From Ureibacillus sp. FSL W7-1570 (GTDB lineage Bacteria > Bacillota > Bacilli > Bacillales_A > Planococcaceae), in assembly GCF_038593265.1 (NCBI RefSeq), contig NZ_CP151979.1, positions 2,308,001-2,372,000 on the forward strand: a DNA stretch of 64,000 nt, in the 5' to 3' direction. Both the position numbers and the translations under genes were made by a program. A model generated the notes under the pieces. It had not been told where the DNA came from, searched no databases, and saw only the letters and a program-made list of their open reading frames with translations. Positions 17,958 to 26,627 of the stretch are shown one piece after another (within the stretch, counting starts at the first letter, position 1; each line of letters starts with the position of its first letter).

Positions 17958-18122
17958 ATGGGAAGAGATAACAAACAAGGCAAAACAAAGAACGCCGAGG
18001 CTTTACCGCAAACACCAAAACAAGAAAAAATTCCGGCCAGACTTGCAAGGGAAGAGTTTTCCCGTGAATTGTCAGAACTTGAAAAGTTGGTATTGAAAAG
18101 AAGGGGAAAAATTAAAAAATAA
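17958..18122 (+). CDS. Small basic protein, YfhD-like
   Basis: A 54-residue protein opening MGRDNKQGKTKNAEALPQTP, with a strong AAAAAGGAGG site 7 bases upstream and its own terminator downstream, so it is very likely a real gene. The LPQTPK motif and the EEFSRELSELE stretch resemble YfhD-type small proteins of Bacillus, some of which are spore-associated, but the match is short. Strongly basic C-terminus (LVLKRRGKIKK). Function unknown. Confidence 0.7.
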   Translation: MGRDNKQGKTKNAEALPQTPKQEKIPARLAREEFSRELSELEKLVLKRRGKIKK

Positions 18123-18131
18123 CGGCAATCA

Positions 18132-18190
18132 TGGTGGAATTCACAACGGAAGCGGCAAGCTTTTCGTCCTGTGAATTCCATCATTTTTAT
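18132..18190. terminator. Rho-independent terminator
   Basis: Stem TGGTGGAATTCACA / TGTGAATTCCATCA with one wobble, 24-base loop, then TTTTTATTTT. Ends the small basic protein gene; the nucleotidyltransferase gene converges from the other side at 18257. Confidence 0.8.
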
Positions 18191-18256
18191 TTTGAAAAAA
18201 ACTTAAAGATCTTTTTCGAAATGTCCTTATCAAAATGTATGGTCCGAATGGCTTTT

Positions 18257-19060
18257 TTAAAATTCGCCCCATGCCTCTTTTAATGTCATTCGGAATAATT
18301 CATCCAGTTGGGCTGTCGGATCCTTTTTCTCTCCATGCCATGTTCCGGCTGCTTCAATCAAGAAATTCAATTCTTTCTCTATATAATCATTCAGACAGGG
18401 AATCGGATGGACTGCATCCTGCTCACCGCAAATTTTCACTTCCGCCAAATGCTCCAGTTCCTTTTTCAACTGTTTAGGCAGATGCGCATGTTCAATCAAC
18501 GGTTGAAAATTCAGCGGTGGAATTTCATGAAATTGTACAATCCATTTGCCGGCCAACAAGGACCGAAAAGCATTCAAGTAATTTTTTATCTTCACATCCT
18601 TTCCATGGAGTGAAGACCAATTGTTTTTCGTTATTTTTATGTAATGGAAAAGCATCGATTGAGGGTTAAACACCTCTTTCTCCAATAAGCGCAGCCCGGA
18701 AATAAAACCCGTTTGCTGCAAGTAAACTTCACCGCTTCTCATCCATTCCAATATGGCGGGATTGCTTTTTCGAAACAGCCTTAATGCTTTCGTTATTTCC
18801 CAACCGCTAATATCGAGATGATCCTCTATTGGCAGCTCAATTACATCCCATTTTTTCCCCATTCCTTGAGGATCGATGGTAAGATACCAATCCACCGGAT
18901 GCACATAAATAAAACGCACATCATAATCACTGGTTTTTGACGCCAACCCCCAAGCTCTGCTGCCGGATTCAACGGCATATAACACTATTACCTGGTATTT
19001 CCGCTCAATCTCCCTTAATCGGGCGACAATGTTTTCAAACAATTTATGCACCTCCTCCAA
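18257..19060 (-). CDS. RlaP-type nucleotidyltransferase (YcgL-like)
   Basis: A 267-residue protein with the pol-beta nucleotidyltransferase signature GSRAWGLASKTSDYDVRFIY (Gly-Ser then Asp-x-Asp at about residues 33-52), continuous with the RlaP/YcgL family. RlaP stands for RNA-ligase-associated nucleotidyltransferase, but Bacillus relatives occur alone as here. Key Gly-Ser and the two Asp residues are intact, so nucleotidyl transfer is plausible; the substrate is unknown. Begins only 8 bases after the terminator that ends the DUF1540 gene and has GGAGG upstream. Confidence 0.85.
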   Translation of the reverse strand: MEEVHKLFENIVARLREIERKYQVIVLYAVESGSRAWGLASKTSDYDVRFIYVHPVDWYLTIDPQGMGKKWDVIELPIEDHLDISGWEITKALRLFRKSNPAILEWMRSGEVYLQQTGFISGLRLLEKEVFNPQSMLFHYIKITKNNWSSLHGKDVKIKNYLNAFRSLLAGKWIVQFHEIPPLNFQPLIEHAHLPKQLKKELEHLAEVKICGEQDAVHPIPCLNDYIEKELNFLIEAAGTWHGEKKDPTAQLDELFRMTLKEAWGEF

Positions 19061-19067
19061 AGAAAAA

Positions 19068-19096
19068 GAGGGGACTAAACAACCTTAGTCCCCCAA
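19068..19096 (-). terminator. Terminator after the DUF1540 gene
   Basis: Stem GGGGACTAA (19070-19078) with TTAGTCCCC (19085-19093), followed on the minus strand by CTCTTTTTCTTT. Confidence 0.8.
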
Positions 19097-19108
19097 AATC
19101 GCCAGCCT

Positions 19109-19324
19109 TTATTTGCGTTCATTTTTTGGTCTGAAGGTTTTACAGCAAGTTTCTTCTGATGATTTGGCCTTTTCAGCAGCCTCGCGGAAATCGATTTCCG
19201 AACCAAACTCCGATGACTTATCTTTTGAATCCGTGTCAATCAGAATTTTTTCGGCACCACAAACATTCCCTTTTTTGTGGAAATAACAATTGGAGACTGT
19301 ACAGTTTACGACTACATTTGGCAT
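19109..19324 (-). CDS. DUF1540 cysteine-rich small protein
   Basis: 71 residues from the ATG at 19324, chosen because GAGGAGG lies just upstream and the sequence MPNVVVNCTVSNCYFHKKG is the conserved DUF1540 opening; the longer frame has no similarity. It has four widely spaced Cys plus a late Cys pair (ETCCKTF), suggesting a metal-binding or disulfide-bonded small protein. Family function unknown; often found in spore-formers. Its C-terminal part (SSEFGSEIDFREAAEKA) resembles that of the Cys-less protein encoded just upstream. Confidence 0.85.
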   Translation of the reverse strand: MPNVVVNCTVSNCYFHKKGNVCGAEKILIDTDSKDKSSEFGSEIDFREAAEKAKSSEETCCKTFRPKNERK

Positions 19325-19478
19325 GGCAATCCTCCTCATCAAGTTAAAATGAGAAACAGCTGTACCATTTCTCAAGAGTATTTTGTGCATTCTGAAAAGG
19401 TTTATTTTGATAAAAAACCAGCATAAAAGTGAATTATTAACACAACCCATTATTCAATGGGAGATTTGCCATAGCCGA

Positions 19479-19652
19479 TTAATGCCATAGGGTTCTTTCA
19501 CTGACCGGCTCTTGTATGCGTTTTTTGCCCTCGTGGGAACTTGATTCAATGGTCATGTCAGAGGCAAATTCGGTGGACTCTTTGTTTTCGGATGGATGAA
19601 CCTGAAGCTTCTGTTTGCTTTGCAACCCGCCTGTTTGTTGTTCGTTGGACAT
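19479..19652 (-). CDS. Small hydrophilic protein, possible Cys-less relative of the DUF1540 protein
   Basis: 57 residues from the ATG at 19652, preceded by TGAGGAGGATTGAA, nearly the same leader as the DUF1540 gene. The protein MSNEQQTGGLQSKQKLQVHP is charged, has no Cys and ends with ESTEFASDMTIESSSHEGKK, which parallels the tail of the DUF1540 protein. Gene-like because of the strong ribosome binding site; function unknown. It could be a diverged duplicate. Confidence 0.6.
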   Translation of the reverse strand: MSNEQQTGGLQSKQKLQVHPSENKESTEFASDMTIESSSHEGKKRIQEPVSERTLWH

Positions 19653-19736
19653 TTCAATCCTCCTCAATGGCCAAATTGGAACAAAACCAAAGTTTGTTCA
19701 TTTTTAAAATGCTTCAAATTCATCTTTTTATGTAAC

Positions 19737-20423
19737 CTATAAAATGACGGGAATTTGCTTGCCGATGGACATTTGATGTTCATCCACATGTGTTTCATAT
19801 GCCAAAATTCGTACACCCTGTTTGGATGCTTGCACCAGTGCATCGGTGAAAGAAGGATCCGTTTCGCTATTTGGTGTGAAATAACGGCAGCCCTCCAATT
19901 GGATAATAAACAAGATAATCCCTTTATAACCTTCCGAGACCGCTTTTGCCAGCTCCCAAACATGCTTAGTCCCCCTTGCTGTGGGAGCATCCGGGAACAT
20001 GGCAACACCATCTTTTTCCAACGTGACGCCTTTCACTTCAACAAAACCTTTTTCTTGTTCTGTTTCAAAGTATAAATCAAATCGGGAATCCCCATATTTG
20101 ACTTCCTTTTTTAATTGCCGGAGATTACGGATTTCGGCAATTTCCCCTCCCGATATCGCTTCATACGCAACGGTGTTCGGCGCCTGTGAATCAATATTGA
20201 CCCAAAGGTTGCCTTTTTTTGCCGCAATGAGGGAAAATTTCGTTTTCCGGTTGGGCTGGTCGCTCTCTTCCAAAAGCACCTCGGCATTCGGAAGCAGCAA
20301 TTCTTTTAGCCGGCCCGTGTTTTTCACATGCACTTTTTCAATTTGTTCATCCAGATAGACTTCCGCAACAAAACGGTTTAAACGTCGATGAAAGATCGCC
20401 TTCTTGATTTTTTTGTAGTTCAC
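19737..20423 (-). CDS. sfsA: SfsA-type DNA/RNA nuclease
   Basis: A 228-residue protein with SfsA features: N-terminal OB-like region (VHVKNTGRLKELLLPNAEV), then a PD-(D/E)xK nuclease core in which SRFDLYFE and FVEVKGVTLEKDG carry the acidic and Lys residues, and FPDAPTARGTKH. Once named sugar fermentation stimulation protein, SfsA is now regarded as a nucleic-acid-binding nuclease. Single gene on the minus strand. Confidence 0.92.
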   Translation of the reverse strand: MNYKKIKKAIFHRRLNRFVAEVYLDEQIEKVHVKNTGRLKELLLPNAEVLLEESDQPNRKTKFSLIAAKKGNLWVNIDSQAPNTVAYEAISGGEIAEIRNLRQLKKEVKYGDSRFDLYFETEQEKGFVEVKGVTLEKDGVAMFPDAPTARGTKHVWELAKAVSEGYKGIILFIIQLEGCRYFTPNSETDPSFTDALVQASKQGVRILAYETHVDEHQMSIGKQIPVIL

Positions 20424-20464
20424 CCAAATTCACATCCGTCTCATATATATTGTCCGAACATAAT

Positions 20465-20505
20465 GTAAAAAAATATACCAGATTTCCTTGACGGAGATCT
20501 GGTAT
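20465..20505 (-). terminator. Rho-independent terminator of mqo
   Basis: ATACCAGAT (20474-20482) pairs with ATCTGGTAT (20497-20505); on the minus strand the stem is followed by ATATTTTTTTAC. Lies 27 bases after the mqo stop. Confidence 0.88.
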
Positions 20506-20531
20506 GTCTTAAACATGTATTGAATCTTTTC

Positions 20532-22052
20532 TTATGATTGGACCGCTTGTAATTCTTTTTCGATATTTTCTTTTCCTAAACCTAAAATTTCATCTGTAGA
20601 ATCTTGAACTTTTCTGAATAATTCAGGATTGTCCAATAATTTTTGGCCATAGGATGGAATCATTTCTTTAATTTTGCCTTCCCATTTTTTCATGTCATCC
20701 GGGAAGCAGCGGTTAATTACGTCAAGCATTACTTTTACTGCTGTAGAAGCACCTGGAGAAGCCCCTAACAATGCAGCAACGGAACCGTCGGATGAAGTGA
20801 TGACTTCCGTACCGAATTGCAATGTACCTTTTCCGCCAGTTTCAGTATCTTTAATAACTTGCACGCGTTGACCCGCGATAACGATTTCCCAATCTTCGCT
20901 TTTCGCGTTTGGAACGAATTCGCGCAATTCTTCAATGCGTTGTTCTTTAGTCAACAATAATTGGCCGATCAAATATTTTGTCAACGGAATGTTTTTCGCA
21001 CCGCAAGCAAGCAATGTAACGATGTTGTTGCCTTTAATGGATGCGAATAAATCCATGTATGAACCCGTTTTCAAGAATTTAGGCGAGAATCCTGCAAATG
21101 GTCCGAACAATAATGATTTTTGGCCATCGATATAACGTGTATCCAAGTGAGGAACGGACATTGGCGGTGCACCCACTTTTGCTTTACCGTACACTTTTGC
21201 ATGGTGCTTTTTAATGATTTCAGGATTTTTACATACCAAGAACAATCCGCTTACAGGGAAACCACCGATATGTTTGCTTTCAGGAATACCTGTATCTTGA
21301 AGTAAATGTAAGCTTCCGCCTCCTGCACCGATGAATACGAAATCGGCAGACACGTAATTCATTTTGATGCTGTCCAAATCGTGCACTTTTAACTCCCAAC
21401 GGCCGTCTTTTGAACGTTTGATTCCTTCAACCATGTGGTTGTAATGCACTTGTACGCCTTGGTTTTGCAAATGTTTAACCAACGTACGTGTCAATGCACC
21501 AAAGTTCACGTCTGTACCTGAATCGATTTTCGTAGCCGCGATTGGTTCTGTGATAACACGGTCTTCCATCATCAATGGAATCCATTCTTTTAATTTTTCC
21601 GGATCATCCGTAAATTCCATTCCTTCAAATAAATGCAGTTTTGAAAGCGCTTCAAAGCGTTTTCTTAAGAAGTTGACATTATTTTCGCCTGTAACAAAGC
21701 TCAAATGTGGCAAAGGCATAATGAATTCATGAGGGTTTTGAATCAAATTATTTTTGACAAGGTAAGCCCAAAATTGTTTAGAAATTTGGAATTGCTCATT
21801 AACATTGATCGCTTTTGAAATGTCGATGGAGCCATCTGGTTTTTCTACTGTGTAGTTCAACTCACACAATGCAGCATGTCCCGTACCGGCATTGTTCCAT
21901 TCATTGGAACTTTCTTCGCCCGGTTTGTCCAATTTTTCATAAATGGTGATATTCCAGTCCGGAGCTAGCTCTTTTAGTAACGTTCCCAAAGTTGCACTCA
22001 TGATTCCGGCACCGATTAAAACGACATTTTTTTTGCTTTGACTGCTACTCAT
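20532..22052 (-). CDS. mqo: Malate:quinone oxidoreductase
   Basis: A 506-residue FAD enzyme, the usual length for Mqo. It opens with the dinucleotide-binding motif [17 protein letters not shown] and has [20 protein letters not shown], a strong family signature, plus [14 protein letters not shown] near the C-terminus. Mqo oxidises malate to oxaloacetate at the membrane and passes electrons to the quinone pool, an alternative to NAD-dependent malate dehydrogenase. Monocistronic, with a ribosome binding site TAAGGATGG before the ATG and its own terminator. The 432-base space upstream (22053-22484) is AT-rich; a minus-strand TATACTATAAT at 22144-22154 may be its -10 region, otherwise I see nothing in it. 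Confidence 0.95.
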   Translation of the reverse strand: MSSSQSKKNVVLIGAGIMSATLGTLLKELAPDWNITIYEKLDKPGEESSNEWNNAGTGHAALCELNYTVEKPDGSIDISKAINVNEQFQISKQFWAYLVKNNLIQNPHEFIMPLPHLSFVTGENNVNFLRKRFEALSKLHLFEGMEFTDDPEKLKEWIPLMMEDRVITEPIAATKIDSGTDVNFGALTRTLVKHLQNQGVQVHYNHMVEGIKRSKDGRWELKVHDLDSIKMNYVSADFVFIGAGGGSLHLLQDTGIPESKHIGGFPVSGLFLVCKNPEIIKKHHAKVYGKAKVGAPPMSVPHLDTRYIDGQKSLLFGPFAGFSPKFLKTGSYMDLFASIKGNNIVTLLACGAKNIPLTKYLIGQLLLTKEQRIEELREFVPNAKSEDWEIVIAGQRVQVIKDTETGGKGTLQFGTEVITSSDGSVAALLGASPGASTAVKVMLDVINRCFPDDMKKWEGKIKEMIPSYGQKLLDNPELFRKVQDSTDEILGLGKENIEKELQAVQS

Positions 22053-22484
22053 TTTATAACCATCCTTATCTCCCCTATTTTTTCAAAAAGTATGTGGACT
22101 ATTTCACATAGCCAGCAACTTTTTGAACATACATTTTAACCTTATTATAGTATAACACTTTTAATTTGAGATTTAAATATTATATATATGCTTTGCAAAG
22201 CGAAAATCTGAACATGTTGACAAATTTTTTCATCAACAAATGCTCCTGCTATGAAATATCTTTCTTTTATTAATGATATTATTGACGGAAATGGATAAAG
22301 TATATGTAAAAAAATTAACGAAATATTTGGAAATTTATTATTTTCATTATATCGAAATAACGTTTTATCCATTTATTTACTTTGTATCACATAGAAAACA
22401 ACATCAAAAATAAAGGATATGGATATTTTAAGAAGCACATTTTCAAACTTGATTTCCACAACCGAATATGAGAGCAAGTTGGTT

Positions 22485-23108
22485 TCATTTTATATTTTTA
22501 AGTATTTCAATAAAATGTTTTAAAATTCTGGCAGTTAACCCCCAAATTGTATACTGTTCATAATCAAAAAACCATTCTTCCATTTCCCTCGTTCTCCATT
22601 TGTATTCCTTTCCATTCACAATTTTTTCAAAAGGAAAGTCGGGTGGCGGAACAATTTTTAGTTGGACTAAATGAGAATAAGGCTTGTAATTGAGAAACCA
22701 CTTGATTGGAATTGTAAAAACTTCTTCCACTTCCTCCCTATTATAAGAAGGTTGAAGAACGTCATAATCGATGGTCGCGACATACGGATAAATGACAAAA
22801 GAAGGAGAAGTCACCAGCGGACTCAATTCCCCTATTACCTCGATTTTTGACGGATCAATTCCCAACTCTTCCCGGGTCTCCCTTAACGCCGCCTGCAAAG
22901 GGGATTCCTCCGCATCTACTCGACCGCCTGGAAAACTGATGTCCCCAGGCTGCTTCCTTAAATGAAATGAACGTACTTCAAAAAGAATATGCCAGTCTCT
23001 ATCAATTTGTACGAGGGGAATCAATACTGCCGAACGAAAGGCCTGTTCTTCACCGATAAACCGGAATCGTTGTTCCTCCAACTTACTCTTTAACTGTTCC
23101 AGAAACAT
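22485..23108 (-). CDS. Nudix CoA pyrophosphatase
   Basis: A 207-residue Nudix hydrolase. The Nudix box GRVDAEESPLQAALRETREE continues into LGI, with all catalytic Glu residues present, and it is preceded by RKQPGDISFPGG, the UPF0035/CoA-specific motif. NudL/PCD1-type enzymes split CoA into phosphopantetheine and adenosine 3',5'-bisphosphate. Single gene with AGAGGGAGATTTC before the ATG. Conserved late motif SHLVQLKIVPPPDFPF agrees with the CoA branch. Confidence 0.9.
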   Translation of the reverse strand: MFLEQLKSKLEEQRFRFIGEEQAFRSAVLIPLVQIDRDWHILFEVRSFHLRKQPGDISFPGGRVDAEESPLQAALRETREELGIDPSKIEVIGELSPLVTSPSFVIYPYVATIDYDVLQPSYNREEVEEVFTIPIKWFLNYKPYSHLVQLKIVPPPDFPFEKIVNGKEYKWRTREMEEWFFDYEQYTIWGLTARILKHFIEILKNIK

Positions 23109-23324
23109 GAAATCTCCCTCTCTTCATCTATATAAAACCTGCTTTCTTCCTAATCATAAACGATGATTGAAGATGGTGCTTGTTTCTTGTATTACCTAAT
23201 TATTTCCTCTAAAATAGATATTGGAATCTTTATTCTTTTATAGTAATGTAATATATTTGGCATTTTTACGTATACATTTTTGTCAAAAATTTAGACTATC
23301 CATGAAATATTTAATGAATTCTGT

Positions 23325-23353
23325 TTGACAAAAAAGAATATGTATATAATAAT
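23325..23353 (+). promoter_or_regulatory. Promoter of ahpCF
   Basis: TTGACA at 23325-23330 followed by TATAATAAT at 23345-23353; a 17-base spacer gives AATAAT as -10, while the perfect TATAAT would need a shorter spacer. Lies about 60 bases before the ahpC start and directly before the PerR-like box. Confidence 0.65.
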
Positions 23354-23363
23354 TTATTTCAGG

Positions 23364-23378
23364 TAATAATTATTACAA
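23364..23378. promoter_or_regulatory. PerR box upstream of ahpC
   Basis: TAATAATTATTACAA matches the PerR consensus TTATAATNATTATAA at 13 of 15 positions and overlaps the predicted transcription start. In Bacillus, PerR with Fe or Mn represses ahpCF until peroxide oxidises it, so this is the expected arrangement. Confidence 0.75.
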
Positions 23379-23411
23379 AAAGAATAAAATTAAAATTTGG
23401 AGGTAAAGAGT

Positions 23412-23975
23412 ATGTCATTAATCGGTAAACAAGTTCAACCATTCACTGCCCAAGCTTACAGAAACGGCGAATTCGTAACTGTAACAGAACAAGATTTCAA
23501 AGGTAAATGGTCTGTTGTATGCTTCTATCCAGCTGACTTCACATTCGTTTGTCCAACAGAATTGGAAGATCTTCAAGAACAATATCCAAAATTAAAAGAA
23601 CTTGGCGTTGAAGTATATTCTGTATCAACAGACACTCACTTCACTCACAAAGCATGGCATGATACTTCAGAAGCGATCAGCAAAATCACTTACACAATGA
23701 TTGGTGACCCAGCACACGTTCTTTCAACACAATTTGAAGTATTAAGAGAAGGCGAAGGTGTTGCTGACCGCGGTACATTCATCATCGATCCGGACGGCGT
23801 AATCCAAGCAGTGGAAATCAACGCTGACGGTATCGGCCGTGACGCTAGCACATTAATCGACAAAATCAAAGCTGCACAATACGTACGCAACAATCCAGGC
23901 GAAGTTTGCCCTGCAAAATGGAAAGAAACAGGAAAAACACTTAAACCAAGCCTTGACCTAGTTGGTAAAATCTAA
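23412..23975 (+). CDS. ahpC: Alkyl hydroperoxide reductase subunit C (peroxiredoxin)
   Basis: 187 residues from the ATG at 23412 (TTGGAGGTAAAGAGT upstream). Typical 2-Cys peroxiredoxin: peroxidatic Cys in [13 protein letters not shown] and resolving Cys in GEVCPAKW near the C-terminus. It reduces hydrogen peroxide, organic peroxides and peroxynitrite in the cytoplasm and is itself reduced by AhpF. Followed after 14 bases by ahpF, one transcription unit under the PerR-like box. Confidence 0.97.
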   Translation: MSLIGKQVQPFTAQAYRNGEFVTVTEQDFKGKWSVVCFYPADFTFVCPTELEDLQEQYPKLKELGVEVYSVSTDTHFTHKAWHDTSEAISKITYTMIGDPAHVLSTQFEVLREGEGVADRGTFIIDPDGVIQAVEINADGIGRDASTLIDKIKAAQYVRNNPGEVCPAKWKETGKTLKPSLDLVGKI

Positions 23976-23989
23976 GGAGACGATTCAAC

Positions 23990-25522
23990 ATGGCATTAGA
24001 TGCGGAAATTAAAGCCCAACTAAATCAGTACTTGCAGCTGCTCGAAAACGATATCGTTTTAAAAGTGAGCGCAGGTACTGACGAGGTTTCCCAAGAGATG
24101 CTGGCTTTGATTGATGAGCTGGCATCCATGACTCCAAAAATCAAAGTGGAAAAAGCGGAATTAAAAAGAACACCCAGCTTCAGCGTAAACCGTGTCGGTG
24201 AAGACACTGGCATCACTTTTGCAGGTGTTCCATTGGGTCATGAATTCACTTCATTAGTATTGGCATTATTGCAAGTAAGCGGCCGTCCTCCAAAAGTGGA
24301 TCAAAAAGTCATTGACCAAATCAAATCCATCAAAGACGAATACAACTTCGAAACGTATGTCAGCTTAACTTGCCACAATTGTCCTGACGTTGTGCAAGCT
24401 CTCAACATCATGAGCGTGTTAAATCCTAATATCACGCATACAATGATTGATGGCGCTGCATACAAAGAAGAAGTGGAAAGCAAAGACATTCTCGCTGTGC
24501 CAACCGTTTACTTAAACGGTGAACCGTTTGCCAGCGGCCGTATGACAATTGAAGAAATCCTTGATAAACTCGGCCAAGGCTCCGATGCTGAGGAATTGTC
24601 CAATAAAGAACCGTTTGATGTTTTAGTCATCGGTGGAGGTCCTGCGGGTGCCAGCGCGGCAATTTACGCTGCCCGCAAAGGAATCCGCACAGGTATCGTG
24701 GCTGAGCGTTTTGGAGGACAAATTTTAGATACATTAACAATTGAAAACTTCATCAGTGTAAAAGAAACGGAAGGGCCAAAACTTGCGAAAGCCCTTGAAG
24801 AGCATGTTAAAGAATATCCAGTTGATATCATGAATTTGCAACGTGCCAAACACCTTGAAAAGAAAGGCGACCTTATTGAAGTGGAACTTGAAAACGGTGC
24901 CGTTCTAAAAAGTAAAACAGTGATTATTGCCACAGGTGCACGTTGGCGCAACATCAATGTTCCTGGAGAACAGGAATTCAAAAACAAAGGTGTTGCATAT
25001 TGCCCTCACTGCGACGGACCATTATTCGCAGGAAAAGACGTTGCGGTAATCGGCGGTGGCAACTCCGGTGTGGAAGCGGCCATTGACCTCGCAGGTATCA
25101 CTAACCATGTGACAGTACTTGAATTCAATGACCACCTAAGAGCTGACGAAATCTTGCAAAGTCGCCTTCGCAGCTTACCAAATGTGACAGTCATCACAAA
25201 TGCTGCCACAAAAGAAATCACCGGCACAGATAAAGTAAACGGCCTTACATATGTAGACCGTGCAACAGGTGAAGAAAAACATATTGAATTAGCCGGAGTA
25301 TTCGTTCAGATCGGTCTTGTTCCAAATACGGATTGGCTGGAAGGTACACTTGAACGCAATAAAATCGGTGAAATCATCGTAGATAAAAAAGGCGCCACAA
25401 CAATCCCAGGCGTATTTGCAGCCGGTGACTGTACAGATGGCCCATATAACCAGATCATCATTTCCATGGGTTCTGGAGCAATTGCTGCATTAAGTGCCTT
25501 TGACTATCTCATCCGCAATTAA
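23990..25522 (+). CDS. ahpF: Alkyl hydroperoxide reductase subunit F
   Basis: A 510-residue flavoprotein disulfide reductase: N-terminal tandem thioredoxin-like domain (1-200) with [10 protein letters not shown] as the CxxC centre, FAD-binding [20 protein letters not shown] at about 212, redox centre [11 protein letters not shown]-binding [19 protein letters not shown], and the C-terminal [15 protein letters not shown]. Passes electrons from NADH to AhpC. AAGGAGACGATTCAAC precedes the ATG. Confidence 0.97.
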   Translation: MALDAEIKAQLNQYLQLLENDIVLKVSAGTDEVSQEMLALIDELASMTPKIKVEKAELKRTPSFSVNRVGEDTGITFAGVPLGHEFTSLVLALLQVSGRPPKVDQKVIDQIKSIKDEYNFETYVSLTCHNCPDVVQALNIMSVLNPNITHTMIDGAAYKEEVESKDILAVPTVYLNGEPFASGRMTIEEILDKLGQGSDAEELSNKEPFDVLVIGGGPAGASAAIYAARKGIRTGIVAERFGGQILDTLTIENFISVKETEGPKLAKALEEHVKEYPVDIMNLQRAKHLEKKGDLIEVELENGAVLKSKTVIIATGARWRNINVPGEQEFKNKGVAYCPHCDGPLFAGKDVAVIGGGNSGVEAAIDLAGITNHVTVLEFNDHLRADEILQSRLRSLPNVTVITNAATKEITGTDKVNGLTYVDRATGEEKHIELAGVFVQIGLVPNTDWLEGTLERNKIGEIIVDKKGATTIPGVFAAGDCTDGPYNQIIISMGSGAIAALSAFDYLIRN

Positions 25523-25539
25523 TTCGGCTCTATCTTCAA

Positions 25540-25569
25540 ACAGTCCTGAATTTTCAGGGCTGTTTTTTT
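25540..25569 (+). terminator. Rho-independent terminator of ahpCF
   Basis: CAGTCCTGAA pairs with TTCAGGGCTG around a short loop, followed by T7. Confidence 0.9.
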
Positions 25570-25681
25570 CATTTAAATGCGATTAAAAATTTCACTTTCA
25601 TTTCTATGAAAATTTTTATATTTTCCTCCTGAAAAAAATGATACACTTTGGAAGTATTTATTAATAAGGAGGCACAAAGCC

Positions 25682-26101
25682 GTGAATCATGCACAAAACT
25701 TTGAACGCTATATTACACAATCGAATATTGGCTACGATTTGATTCCTTTTGAAGACGGTGCCAAAGGTTTCCGATTCTATCAACAATTAGAAAATGGACC
25801 GCAGCTATTATTGGGAGTTCTATTTAATGCGAATGATTCAATTGTTGACATAACAGTTTTTAATATAGCAAAAATAACAAACCCTTTAAAGGTGGAAATG
25901 TACTTAAATCTTCTAAATGAATTGAACAATCAATACCGTTATACGAAATTTGCGAAAGTCGATAACGAAATACAGGCAAATTACTCTTTGCCCCTTATAG
26001 AAAATCAGGATATGAGTGATATCATTGTGGAATTGATGCTTTTGGTTTTGAGAAGTGTTGAAGATTCCTTCCCTAAAATCATGAAACTTCAATGGGCATA
26101 A
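25682..26101 (+). CDS. YbjN-like small protein
   Basis: 139 residues from a GTG at 25682 with AAGGAGG nine bases upstream. The protein reads as alpha/beta with FRFYQQLENGPQLLLGVLFN, KVEMYLNLLNELNNQYRYTKF and a C-terminal helix pair, the pattern of YbjN/type III chaperone-like proteins. No catalytic residues, signal peptide or membrane segments. Function unknown; family assignment is tentative. Confidence 0.65.
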   Translation: MNHAQNFERYITQSNIGYDLIPFEDGAKGFRFYQQLENGPQLLLGVLFNANDSIVDITVFNIAKITNPLKVEMYLNLLNELNNQYRYTKFAKVDNEIQANYSLPLIENQDMSDIIVELMLLVLRSVEDSFPKIMKLQWA

Positions 26102-26110
26102 GAAAATGCG

Positions 26111-26146
26111 AAAAATATCAGCCATAAAAATGGGTGATATTTTTTC
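26111..26146 (+). terminator. Rho-independent terminator
   Basis: AAAAATATCA (26111-26120) pairs with TGATATTTTT (26135-26144), with T-rich continuation. Ends the YbjN-like gene. Confidence 0.8.
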
Positions 26147-26292
26147 ATATCCTAACGAATCTCTCCTCTTTTCTCTTATCAGTTACTTATTGTAACAATG
26201 TGTTTTTATCATATAACGTTTCTTATTATCACTTGTTTTGTTATTCTCATCATTTGTTTGATAAAATACATAGTAGAGAGGTGTTGTCATAA

Positions 26293-26619
26293 ATGAATCA
26301 ACCAACAATTTGCCCGAAATTTGAAAAAGCGGTTTCCATCATCAGCCAAAGATGGACTGCGTTAGTGATATATCAATTGCTTTCAGGACCAAAACGTTTT
26401 AGTGAAATTCAATCATCTATCGGCATAAGCGGAAAAGTATTATCAGACCGCTTAAAAGAGTTGGAGCAAATGGAGATTATCAACCGTAAAGTAATCCCCG
26501 CCACACCCGTCATCATCGAGTATTCATTGACGGAAAAAGGGCGTTCGATGGAACCGATTTTGACATCGATTGAAAAATGGTCACAGCAATGGATTTCCGT
26601 TGACTCAACCGAATCTTAA
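26293..26619 (+). CDS. HxlR-family transcriptional regulator
   Basis: 108 residues of winged-helix type, with the HxlR hallmarks CPKFEKAVSIISQRWTALVI, FSEIQSSIGISGKVLSDRL (recognition helix) and YSLTEKGRSMEPIL. The single N-terminal Cys in the position used by redox- or aldehyde-sensing HxlR/YodB proteins is present (residue 7), so thiol sensing is possible. No obvious target gene next to it: the next element is an IS1182-family insertion, which also supplies a hairpin downstream. Confidence 0.92.
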   Translation: MNQPTICPKFEKAVSIISQRWTALVIYQLLSGPKRFSEIQSSIGISGKVLSDRLKELEQMEIINRKVIPATPVIIEYSLTEKGRSMEPILTSIEKWSQQWISVDSTES

Positions 26620-26627
26620 ATGAAAAA

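Noticed and set aside
22145-22372. 75-codon minus-strand frame upstream of mqo
   Set aside because: Low-complexity AT-rich product, no Shine-Dalgarno, overlaps the likely mqo promoter.
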